DNA of 6,493 bases, taken from NCBI GenBank assembly GCA_004357015.1, contig SMXE01000083.1, positions 1 through 6,493 on the forward strand, in the 5' to 3' direction. Position numbers and translations under genes: made by a program. Each line of letters opens with the position of its first letter. The first letter of the stretch is position 1. This stretch comes from Caldithrix sp. (GTDB taxonomy: Bacteria > Zhuqueibacterota > Zhuqueibacteria > Oceanimicrobiales > Oceanimicrobiaceae). The notes beneath the pieces are model-generated. The model did not search any database. It was not told the origin of the DNA and worked only from the letters and a program-made list of their open reading frames with translations. Shown here one piece after another: positions 1 through 6,353 of this stretch.

Positions 1-1
1 C

Positions 2-49
2 ACAGTACAGGTTGAAATGGTAGAACAAGTCGCAGGCGCGGCAGAATAA
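2..49 (+). CDS. 3' end of an unidentified upstream gene (partial)
   Basis: The frame beginning at base 2 is open from the window edge to a TAA at 47-49 and reads TVQVEMVEQVAGAAE. The other two forward frames hit stops within the first 25 bases. The stop lies one base before the ctaA ATG (TAAAATG), a spacing typical of translationally coupled operon genes. That makes it likely that this is the real C-terminus of the gene preceding ctaA. Fifteen residues are too few to recognise a family, and no function is claimed. In related contexts genes next to ctaA often serve oxidase assembly or transport, but nothing visible here tests that. Confidence 0.5.
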   Translation, partial: TVQVEMVEQVAGAAE

Positions 50-50
50 A

Positions 51-1028
51 ATGGAACCCGTTGCAAATTACAAAGCGTGGTTAAACCGCTTCGCAAAATT
101 AGTCGCGGTCGCCACATTTCTTTTGATATTCATCGGCGGGCTGGTGACCAGTACCGGCTCCGGTCTTTCAGTTCCAGATTGGCCGAACACTTACGGCCAG
201 TTCATGTTTTCTTTTCCACTGTCCAAGATGGTGGGTGGAATTCTTTATGAGCATGGCCACAGAATGATCGCCTCACTCGTCGGGATGCTGACTATCGTAC
301 TTGCCGTCTGGCTGTGGCTACAAGATCGGCGCAGATGGCTAAAGTGGCTGGGCATTGGCGCATTGGCGGCAGTTATATTGCAGGGTGTACTGGGTGGCAT
401 AACCGTACTATACCAACTGCCAACGTCCATTTCGGTGCTGCACGGCTGCCTGGCACAGGCCTTTTTTGCCCTGACCCTCGCGCTGGCGGTCTTAACATCC
501 AGAAGTTGGATGCAGCAGCCAGAACAGGCGCTTGATTCGAGCAGGCCAGGGATACTCAATTTGGCAATTTTGACTACTGCAGCAGTCTATACTCAGTTGA
601 TTATCGGCGCGATCATGCGGCATTCGGGCGCAGGCTTGGCGATTCCGGATTTTCCTTTGGCATTCGGCAAAATCATCCCGCCACTCGAATCACAAGCTGT
701 GGCAATCCATTTTCTGCACCGGCTGGGCGCCCTGGCCGTTCTCATCTGCATCTGCTGGACCGTCGCCCAGATTTTTCGCCATCACCGCGGACAGCCCGGA
801 CTGACTCGGCCGGCCTCTGTCCTGCTGGCAGCTTTGGTGCTGCAAATTACCCTGGCCGCCTTCACCATCTGGACACGCAAGGCAGTCATTCCCACGACAG
901 CGCACGTCGCCACCGGAGCTTTCATCCTGGCAACCAGCGTCTTTTTGAGCTTGCGCGCGTATCTTCTTCTGAAATCACCGATAAACGAACCGGAAGCGAC
1001 CTATTGTGTTGAACAACCGGCCGCATAA
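51..1028 (+). CDS. ctaA: Heme A synthase (COX15/CtaA family)
   Basis: This integral membrane enzyme oxidises the C8 methyl of heme O to a formyl group, giving heme A for aa3-type cytochrome oxidase. The 325 residues contain about eight hydrophobic segments arranged as two related four-helix halves. The repeat is visible as TSTGSGLSVPDWPNTYG (33-49) against RHSGAGLAIPDFPLAFG (190-206). Expected heme-binding histidines are present: EHGHR at 67-71, LHG with H131, IHFLHR with H220 and H223, and TTAH with H285. The first external loop lacks the cysteine pair found in Bacillus CtaA. The ATG at 51 comes one base after an upstream stop, has no Shine-Dalgarno sequence, and probably depends on translational coupling. 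The gene ends in two in-frame TAA codons (1026-1031). ctaB follows after 23 bases, so the two probably share one transcript. The identification is secure from motifs, length and neighbour. Confidence 0.97.
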   Translation: MEPVANYKAWLNRFAKLVAVATFLLIFIGGLVTSTGSGLSVPDWPNTYGQFMFSFPLSKMVGGILYEHGHRMIASLVGMLTIVLAVWLWLQDRRRWLKWLGIGALAAVILQGVLGGITVLYQLPTSISVLHGCLAQAFFALTLALAVLTSRSWMQQPEQALDSSRPGILNLAILTTAAVYTQLIIGAIMRHSGAGLAIPDFPLAFGKIIPPLESQAVAIHFLHRLGALAVLICICWTVAQIFRHHRGQPGLTRPASVLLAALVLQITLAAFTIWTRKAVIPTTAHVATGAFILATSVFLSLRAYLLLKSPINEPEATYCVEQPAA

Positions 1029-1051
1029 TAAACAGAAAGCACACCAACACA

Positions 1052-1918
1052 GTGAATAAATTAAAAAAACGTTTAAGCGACTACTGGGAACTTACCAAGC
1101 CCGGCGTGACCTTCATGGTCATCATCAGTACTCTGGGAGGATTCTATCTGGGCGCAAATAGCCCGCTGAATTTTGCCTTACTTTTTCATACGCTGCTCGG
1201 CAGCTGGCTCGTGGCCGGCGGTACAAACGCGTTGAATCAACTCATCGAACGCGATATCGATGCCACGATGAAGCGGACGCAAAAACGGCCGCTGCCAGAT
1301 GGCAGACTTTCTGTGGCTGAAGTCCGAATTTTCGCCATCTCAATCTCTGTCTTCGGAATCGCTTATTTGCTCGTCGCTGTCAATCTGCTTACGGGCGCTC
1401 TGGCAGCCTTGACGCTGACCAGCTATGTTTTCGTCTACACGCCGCTAAAACGTAAGACAACACTATCCACCGTCATTGGCGCTGTACCCGGCGCGCTTCC
1501 GGCTCTTGGAGGTTGGACCGCGGTGCGCGGTGACCTCAGCCCAGAGGGCTGGATTTTGTTCTCGATTCTTTTCTTCTGGCAATTGCCGCACTTCCTGGCC
1601 ATCGCGTTGATTTACCGTGAAGATTACGCGCGCGGTGGATTTAAGGTGCTGCCCGTTATGGACAAAACCGGTACGGCCACAGGCTTTCATATCATTGTGA
1701 ACTGTTTGGCACTGTTGTCGGTAAGTTTGCTGCCAACGCTCGTTGGGCTTACCGGAACAGTATATTTTGTCGGCGCACTGGTTCTCGGTATTGTCTTTCT
1801 CGTCTCAGGCGTACGCGTAGCTGTGCAAAAATCCACTCGCTGCGCCAGACAGCTTCTTCATGCCTCGATCATCTATTTGCCCATCCTCTTCACCCTCATT
1901 TTCATTGACCGCATGTAG
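1052..1918 (+). CDS. ctaB: Protoheme IX farnesyltransferase (heme O synthase)
   Basis: This membrane prenyltransferase of the UbiA superfamily transfers farnesyl from farnesyl diphosphate to the heme B vinyl group, making the heme O used by CtaA. Length (288 residues) and multiple hydrophobic helices fit the family. The first Asp-rich motif is visible as NALNQLIERDIDATMKRTQK around 59-78, followed by RPLP at 79-82. The conserved YTPLKRKT is at 129-136. The second catalytic region is WQLPHFLAIALIYREDY at 176-192, followed by GGFKVLP at 195-201. The start is GTG at 1052; an in-frame stop lies just upstream and no nearer alternative preserves the N-terminus (KPGVTFMV). No Shine-Dalgarno sequence is evident. 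It follows ctaA by 23 bases on the same strand, so co-expression is likely. After its TAG the strand is non-coding for 228 bases. Confidence 0.97.
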   Translation: MNKLKKRLSDYWELTKPGVTFMVIISTLGGFYLGANSPLNFALLFHTLLGSWLVAGGTNALNQLIERDIDATMKRTQKRPLPDGRLSVAEVRIFAISISVFGIAYLLVAVNLLTGALAALTLTSYVFVYTPLKRKTTLSTVIGAVPGALPALGGWTAVRGDLSPEGWILFSILFFWQLPHFLAIALIYREDYARGGFKVLPVMDKTGTATGFHIIVNCLALLSVSLLPTLVGLTGTVYFVGALVLGIVFLVSGVRVAVQKSTRCARQLLHASIIYLPILFTLIFIDRM

Positions 1919-2034
1919 AGCGTTTCTGCTCACACAATCTCCGCTTCACGCCAAAATCATTCATTCCGGAACTCCCCGGTTACACATTTGTTGAAGAAAC
2001 TTCATCAAACTCTCAACGCATTCCTGCGTCGCCA

Positions 2035-2063
2035 TTCAAGAAAAGAACAATAATTACGATAAC
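2035..2063 (+). promoter_or_regulatory. Weak candidate promoter for the receiver gene
   Basis: A TTCAAG hexamer at 2035-2040 and a GATAAC hexamer at 2058-2063 are separated by 17 bases. They match the sigma-70 consensus at three and four of six positions. They lie in an AT-richer stretch of the 228-base gap between ctaB and the receiver gene, which probably needs its own promoter. A 13-bp dyad TGAAG-AAA-CTTCA at 1992-2004, about 30 bases upstream of the -35-like hexamer, could be an operator. Matches of this quality also occur by chance, so confidence is low. Confidence 0.22.
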
Positions 2064-2111
2064 ACCTTTAAAGGCAACGCGCCTCAGGTGCAACCCGAAC
2101 GAGGGTGGCGC
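2063..2111 (+). promoter_or_regulatory. Structured leader with two competing hairpins
   Basis: In the transcript, CACCT (2063-2067) can pair with AGGTG (2086-2090), and inside it AGGC (2072-2075) with GCCT (2081-2084) around a five-base loop. Alternatively GCGCC (2079-2083) can pair with GGCGC (2107-2111), enclosing ACCC (2093-2096) paired with GGGT (2103-2106). The two folds share bases 2081-2083, so they exclude each other. That resembles a switch or attenuator ahead of the receiver gene. There is no run of T after either fold, and I do not recognise a known riboswitch class. If the weak promoter proposed at 2035-2063 is used, only the second fold would be fully transcribed. Confidence 0.28.
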
Positions 2112-2146
2112 TCTAATTACTAAGTGATGGCAAAGAACGATCATAA

Positions 2147-2506
2147 ATGGCAAAAGTACTGATAATTGACGACATTGAATTCACCCGGGAAACCATCGGC
2201 AAAATGCTCAGCAGGAATGGCTATGAGGTCATTGAAGCATCTAACGGCAGGGACGGCATCGCGCTATACAAACAGTATGCACCCGACTTGGTCTTGACAG
2301 ACATTCTCATGCCTGAAATGGACGGACTGGAGACAATCCAGAAGCTCAACCAACTGAGTCCCAGCCTTCCGATCATCGCGATCACTGGCTCCGCCGATTC
2401 TTCCTTTCTTGAGATTGCCTTGAAATTTGGCGCGGTTACCGGTCTGCTCAAGCCATTCAAACAGGCTGAGCTCTTGTCCGAAGTCAACAAGTACGTCCCG
2501 GTCTAA
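2147..2506 (+). CDS. Stand-alone response regulator receiver (CheY-like)
   Basis: A cytoplasmic phospho-receiver domain that takes a phosphoryl group from a histidine kinase. All 119 residues form one receiver domain. The acidic pair D8-D9 binds Mg2+, D52 in TDILMPEMDG is the phospho-acceptor, T80 and K102 (KPF) are the conserved switch residues. No DNA-binding, enzymatic or other output domain follows, so it must act through protein contacts, as CheY or Spo0F do. No kinase is in the window, so its pathway is unknown and a chemotaxis symbol is not justified. The ATG at 2147 gives the normal beta-1 start (AKVLIIDD); no Shine-Dalgarno precedes it. An overlapping 11-codon ORF begins at 2127 with the same ATGGCAAA string. 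Separated from ctaB by 228 bases, it is probably a single-gene transcript, convergent with the helicase gene. Confidence 0.95.
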   Translation: MAKVLIIDDIEFTRETIGKMLSRNGYEVIEASNGRDGIALYKQYAPDLVLTDILMPEMDGLETIQKLNQLSPSLPIIAITGSADSSFLEIALKFGAVTGLLKPFKQAELLSEVNKYVPV

Positions 2507-2594
2507 GCGCTGAGAAGCGCCCCACTCCGGGGAAAACAGTTCTTATTGTCGCACCACCTGCAGAGAACGGTCAAAAACGGACACCAGAGGTGCG
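2507..2594. terminator. Hairpin-rich convergent junction, possible terminators
   Basis: This gap separates the converging receiver (+) and helicase (-) genes. GCGCT (2507-2511) and AGCGC (2516-2520) pair around a GAGA tetraloop immediately after the receiver stop. CCCC (2520-2523) can pair with GGGG (2529-2532). Further on, CGCACC (2550-2555) plus CTG (2558-2560) pairs with CAG (2585-2587) plus GGTGCG (2589-2594) across a 24-base loop. The loop contains AACGGNCA twice, and its complement has a run of five T. None has the classical GC stem followed by a long T tract, so intrinsic termination is plausible from position but not proven by sequence. Confidence 0.35.
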
Positions 2595-2607
2595 AAAGGC
2601 AACCCAG

Positions 2608-5148
2608 CTACTTCAGAGGCGGCTTTGCGTGAAACGCCTCAAGCTCCGACAGAACTTGCTGAATCGGTCCCGCTACCACGCGGCATTTAGGCAGAGATTT
2701 GAGGAAGACCCGACCGTAATATTTCTGGATAATGCGCCGGTCAAGAATCAGCACCGAGCCGCGGTCAGTCTTACGGCGGATGAGTCTGCCGAAGCCCTGT
2801 TTAAATTTGATGGCCGCATGCGGCACCATGTATTCCAAAAACGCGTTGCCGCCACGGCGTTCGATGGCTTCCAACCGCGCCTCGACGATGGGTTCGCTGG
2901 GCACCCGGAACGGTAGCTTGGTGATGATCACCGACTCCAGCGACTCACCGTGCACATCAACGCCCTCCCAGAAGCTGTCCGTTGCGAACAGCACGGACGA
3001 CGTGTCCTCCCGGAACCGCTGCAGTAAATGATGCCTGTTTTCATTGCCTTGCTTGTAAACGTTGTGGCCCAGCGCCTCGATCTGATTTTTTATACGGAAG
3101 AAAACTTTGTTCAGCAACCCGTATGACGTAAACAAAACGAAGGCCCGGCCGCGGGTGATTCTGATCGATTCAAGAATCAAATCCGTGATGACATCAGCAA
3201 ACCGGCTGTCATTGGGTTCGGGCACATCCTGCGGCGCCGCCACCAGCATCTGCTTCTCATAATCGAACGGCGCGGAGAGTTGCAGCTCGAGCAGTCTGTC
3301 CCGGTTCACCTGATCCAGCCCCAGCCGACGCCGGAGGAAGTCGAATTTCCCTTCCACGGTTAAGGTGGCGGACGTCATCACGACGTTCTTGAACTTGTCG
3401 AAGATGGTTTCTTTCAGGATGGGCGCCACATCGAGCGGCGAACATTGCAGCCGGACGATGATTGTATTGTTGTAACCTTTCTTGATTTCTACCCACCGCA
3501 CATGCGAAGCCTCATTTTCAAACAGCACCTGCTCAATGTCCGTCGCGCCCTGATCCAGTCGTGCAAGCTGCGCCCGCACGTCAATGGTCAAGGAAAGCAG
3601 ATCCGGCTGCAAGCGCATCTGCAGCTTGTCCACTTTCCGCAGCAGTTCACTGCACTTGCCCGTGAATTTCCTGATCTCCTGCACAAGCTTTTCAGCCGGC
3701 TTCGTGACATTTTCCTGCCAGTCGAGGGCTTTCAGGATGGCGGGCGTCATCCGCAGCTTTATTTCGCCGTATTCGGAATCCCTACTATTCTGCGCCTGCA
3801 CCGCCGCATAAATGCTATCCATGGTGGCGCGCAAAAGCTCATCAAGCTTCTCGACGCCGATGACACCCTGCTCCTGCAACGCACTTTGTGTCTTGATAAA
3901 ACCTTCGTGCGGGAAGCCGCGGGCGAGCTTGTTCAACTTGTTGGAAAGGTAAATGAGCAGCCCTTTTTCGCTATTGCCTTTCTTGCGATAAAGCCGACCC
4001 AGGATGCGAAGGAGGCCGAAATAGGTAACGCGTGTGCCGAAATAATTGGTGGCGACTTCCTCCACGTTGTGCGCCTCATCCAGAATGATGCGATCGTAAG
4101 TTGGCAGGATGGCATTCTCCGAAGCGCCCAGCGCGGCACGAACCGCCAGGTCAGAGAATAGCAGGTGATGATTCGCCACCAGCACATCCGCCACGGCGGC
4201 CTTTCTTCTGGCAGTGTAGAAGAAACACGTACTGTAGAACGGGCAGCGCGTCTTGAGAGAAGTGTCGCTTTCCGACTGCACCTTCTCCCATACGGCTGGT
4301 TTGGGAATGAAATTCAAATCGGACTTACTGCCGTCACGGGTCGAGCGCGCCCAATCGAGAATTTCCCGCAGTTCCGATTTCTCATCATCCTCAGAGAACA
4401 GATCCGGATCGATGTCTGCCTCCTCGAGTTTGCGCTTGCAGGCGTAGTTGGTGCGCCCTTTCACCAGCACGGCTTTGAAGGTTTTCTTAAGCACGGACTG
4501 TAAGAACGGCAGGTCCTTGTTCACGATCTGCTCCTGCAAGTTGATCGTGTTGGTAGAAACCACTATCCTTTCCTGGTTGTTGACCGCGTAAGTAATCGCA
4601 GGCAAAAGATACGCGAGAGTTTTTCCGGTGCCGGTACCCGCTTCCACCACCGCCAGCAAATTGTCGTTGATAGACCGGCTTACCACCTCCATCATCGTGA
4701 TTTGCTGCGGCCGAAACTCGTAGTTTTCCAGTTTGGCTGCAATCGGTCCCGTTTCGCCAAGCACCTCGGCCAGCATTTCCGTATTGACCGGAACAACGGT
4801 TCTCTCGGCAAAAGGCTCGACCATCACATAAATGTCGGAAACATCGTTGTTGACAATATAGAACCCGATGCCGTCATTCCCCAGAAGTGAGGCAACCTGC
4901 GTGTCTGCGCCGGAAGGAAGCAAGGCACCACTCGGGTGGTTGTGCAGCACCACATCCCCCTGCTGCGCCACCTGCAGCAGCGCCGGCGCTGAAAACTCGT
5001 TGCCGCGCGCGTAGACCTCCACGCCCTCCACAACCTTATCCGCGTTCACCCGCCCGACGAAGAATACCTCATTGCCGCACGCGTCCAGAATGTGCTGGCG
5101 AGTTTCCTCTGCAGCGGCGGACGCAAGATATTTATCAACTCTGCTCAT
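2608..5148 (-). CDS. JAMM-domain/DinG-type (XPD-like) superfamily 2 DNA helicase fusion
   Basis: A probable 5'-to-3' DNA helicase of the XPD/DinG/Rad3 group, used in the family for unwinding R-loops, G-quadruplexes and repair intermediates. Residues 1-115 form a RadC-like JAB domain with a complete JAMM motif: E27, H69-x-H71, S79 and D82. The helicase core follows: RPQQ (146-149), Walker A GTGTGKT (171-177), DEAH box (357-360), TSAT (592-595), FWEGVD (727-731 region) and motif VI QGFGRLIRR (784-792). Residues about 365-580 are the likely Arch region. The iron-sulfur segment has C237, C302 and C308, but the expected second cysteine is S297 (codon TCT at 4258-4260). At 846 residues it is longer than E. 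coli DinG because of the N-terminal domain. Firmicute DinG proteins carry a DEDDh exonuclease there instead. The ATG at 5148 lies three bases after the nuclease stop, with no Shine-Dalgarno, implying coupled translation. I avoid the symbol dinG because the domain architecture differs. Confidence 0.94.
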   Translation of the reverse strand: MSRVDKYLASAAAEETRQHILDACGNEVFFVGRVNADKVVEGVEVYARGNEFSAPALLQVAQQGDVVLHNHPSGALLPSGADTQVASLLGNDGIGFYIVNNDVSDIYVMVEPFAERTVVPVNTEMLAEVLGETGPIAAKLENYEFRPQQITMMEVVSRSINDNLLAVVEAGTGTGKTLAYLLPAITYAVNNQERIVVSTNTINLQEQIVNKDLPFLQSVLKKTFKAVLVKGRTNYACKRKLEEADIDPDLFSEDDEKSELREILDWARSTRDGSKSDLNFIPKPAVWEKVQSESDTSLKTRCPFYSTCFFYTARRKAAVADVLVANHHLLFSDLAVRAALGASENAILPTYDRIILDEAHNVEEVATNYFGTRVTYFGLLRILGRLYRKKGNSEKGLLIYLSNKLNKLARGFPHEGFIKTQSALQEQGVIGVEKLDELLRATMDSIYAAVQAQNSRDSEYGEIKLRMTPAILKALDWQENVTKPAEKLVQEIRKFTGKCSELLRKVDKLQMRLQPDLLSLTIDVRAQLARLDQGATDIEQVLFENEASHVRWVEIKKGYNNTIIVRLQCSPLDVAPILKETIFDKFKNVVMTSATLTVEGKFDFLRRRLGLDQVNRDRLLELQLSAPFDYEKQMLVAAPQDVPEPNDSRFADVITDLILESIRITRGRAFVLFTSYGLLNKVFFRIKNQIEALGHNVYKQGNENRHHLLQRFREDTSSVLFATDSFWEGVDVHGESLESVIITKLPFRVPSEPIVEARLEAIERRGGNAFLEYMVPHAAIKFKQGFGRLIRRKTDRGSVLILDRRIIQKYYGRVFLKSLPKCRVVAGPIQQVLSELEAFHAKPPLK

Positions 5149-5151
5149 GAA

Positions 5152-6120
5152 TCAAAACAACGATAACTGTTTGCTCTTTTGCAGCGGTTCCGCATCAAAC
5201 CCAAGCCGCTGTAAGTGCAGCGGAAATTCGCGAAACCCGTGCGTGGTGTAAATTTTTTTCGGATTCACTTTTCTGACATACTCGAGCAAGCCGTCAAAGT
5301 CCGCGTGGTCGCTCAGCGGGATCGCCTCGTCCACGCCGTAACGGTATTTGGTGCTGGAATTGACGGCCCAGCCGGAAAGGAAGACGATTCGCTTGTGCAG
5401 CAACCGCTTCACCATTCGCGACCGAATGGCGATGCGGGGGATAATCAGGACCTTCCCGTCGGTCTCCTTCCGTTTGTACTTCTCCCAATCGCCAAACCGA
5501 ATGCCGAATTCCTCATAAATCCGCGCCAGCACCGCCACCGAACCATGAACGCTCAACTTGTAGCCGGCGTCCCCAAGAATTTTCATCGCTTCCTGCGACT
5601 TACCGAGAGCGTATCCGGCGACCACTGGGGTCGCGCCTACTCTGAAGGCCTGTGCCACAAAATTACACAGCATCTCGCTCACCTGCTGCCGGTCAGGGAA
5701 ACTGTATGCGGGTTGGCCAAAGGTCGATTCCATGATCAGGATGTCGCTCTCCGGAATCTCAATGGCCTCAGCCGTCGCGCTCTGCTGCACATTGAAATCG
5801 CCCGAGTAAAGCAGACGGCTGCCATTGGCTTGCACCAGAATCTGCGCCGAACCGAGAATGTGCCCTGCCGGCAGCAACGTCACATTGAGGCCATCGAAAT
5901 CATACGGCTCGCCGAAGTCGAGACCAATGCTTCTGGTCTTGCCGATGCGTTTATCCAGAATTCGAATCGTCTTGTCAGTAGCAATCATCAGGCTGTGTTT
6001 CTTTGCATGATCCAGGTGGGCATGCGACACCACGCACGCCTCAACCCGGCTGCCGGCATCGAGCCAGAGCGAGGATGAATTTAGTTTGATGCCTTTATCA
6101 TAGGAAAACATGCGTGCCAC
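5152..6120 (-). CDS. MBL/beta-CASP nuclease, ligase-associated DNA exonuclease-like, with C-terminal clamp motif
   Basis: A two-metal phosphodiesterase of the metallo-beta-lactamase fold, most like the Artemis/Snm1-related 'ligase-associated DNA exonuclease' family. Metal-binding motifs are complete: H33-x-H35-x-D37-H38, H87 in AGHILGSAQ, D108 in YSGDFN, E131 in ESTFG (motif A), H272 in LSDHADF (motif B) and H294 in TTHG (motif C). AGYALGKSQEAMKIL (168-182) and SGW (249-251) fit that family, as does the length of 322 residues. RNA processing enzymes of the CPSF/RNase J type share the fold, so an RNA substrate is not excluded. The last residues, Q318-L319-S320-L321-F322, match the bacterial sliding-clamp peptide. 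The listed start is GTG at 6120. An ATG at 6111 (residue 4) gives MFSYDKG and may be the true start; neither has a strong ribosome-binding site. The helicase gene begins three bases after its TGA, so the pair is an operon. No DNA ligase gene is visible. Confidence 0.9.
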   Translation of the reverse strand: MARMFSYDKGIKLNSSSLWLDAGSRVEACVVSHAHLDHAKKHSLMIATDKTIRILDKRIGKTRSIGLDFGEPYDFDGLNVTLLPAGHILGSAQILVQANGSRLLYSGDFNVQQSATAEAIEIPESDILIMESTFGQPAYSFPDRQQVSEMLCNFVAQAFRVGATPVVAGYALGKSQEAMKILGDAGYKLSVHGSVAVLARIYEEFGIRFGDWEKYKRKETDGKVLIIPRIAIRSRMVKRLLHKRIVFLSGWAVNSSTKYRYGVDEAIPLSDHADFDGLLEYVRKVNPKKIYTTHGFREFPLHLQRLGFDAEPLQKSKQLSLF

Positions 6121-6164
6121 TTTAACCGATTAAAACGCATAGGGCTTTAGCGCAGCGAACCCGC

Positions 6165-6180
6165 AACCCCAAAAGGGGTT
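6165..6180. other. Perfect short hairpin in the nuclease operon leader
   Basis: AACCCC (6165-6170) and GGGGTT (6175-6180) are perfect complements around a four-base AAAA loop (TTTT on the - strand). The hairpin lies 45 bases upstream of the GTG start of the nuclease gene, probably in its leader. Neither side is followed by a T run, so it is not a standard terminator. It could be an mRNA-stabilising structure or an operator-like dyad. Confidence 0.3.
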
Positions 6181-6200
6181 TCCTCATAAAGTATCTTAGC

Positions 6201-6230
6201 CACGGATTCACACTGATTGACACGGATTTT
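6201..6230 (+). repeat. Left arm: three tandem 10-bp units
   Basis: The units are CACGGATTCA, CACTGATTGA and CACGGATTTT, in exact 10-bp register with no gaps. Every unit keeps CAC at positions 1-3 and GAT at positions 5-7. Confidence 0.6.
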
Positions 6231-6353
6231 TTGCAATTCTTTTAGAAATTGGTAAACGACTTCAGTTGGACTTCAAAGCGACAAAGTTTATCAATCTGTA
6301 CCCAAAAATAAATAATACATTTCCTCAAATTGAGTAATAGCATAATGAGTCTA

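Noticed and set aside
1918..1931. GAGC/GCTC hairpin at the end of ctaB as a terminator
   Set aside because: The stem is only four base pairs and no T run follows, so it is not distinguishable from chance.
2590..2916. + strand open frame of 108 codons at the end of the helicase gene
   Set aside because: It is antisense to the conserved C-terminal helicase motif VI region, with no supporting start signal or recognisable protein features.
3445..4161. Long + strand open frame of 238 codons opposite the helicase gene
   Set aside because: It lies wholly within the helicase coding sequence, has no family features, and the helicase motifs run continuously on the other strand.
5215..6078. Long + strand open frame of 287 codons opposite the nuclease gene
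   Set aside because: The protein has no recognisable fold or motif. The - strand frame in the same place has complete metallo-beta-lactamase motifs, so this is an antisense shadow of a GC-richer gene.
5152..6120. Nuclease considered as an RNase J or CPSF-type RNA-processing enzyme
   Set aside because: At 322 residues it is much shorter than RNase J. The GYALGKSQ, SGW and LSDHADF motifs fit the ligase-associated DNA exonuclease family better, and the partner is a DNA-type helicase. An RNA substrate is unlikely but not excluded.
6217..6245. Perfect TTGACA hexamer at 6217-6222, suggesting a + strand promoter
   Set aside because: The hexamer is part of the 10-bp repeat arm. No good -10 box lies 16-18 bases downstream (TTTTAG or TTTAGA only), and no + strand gene follows.
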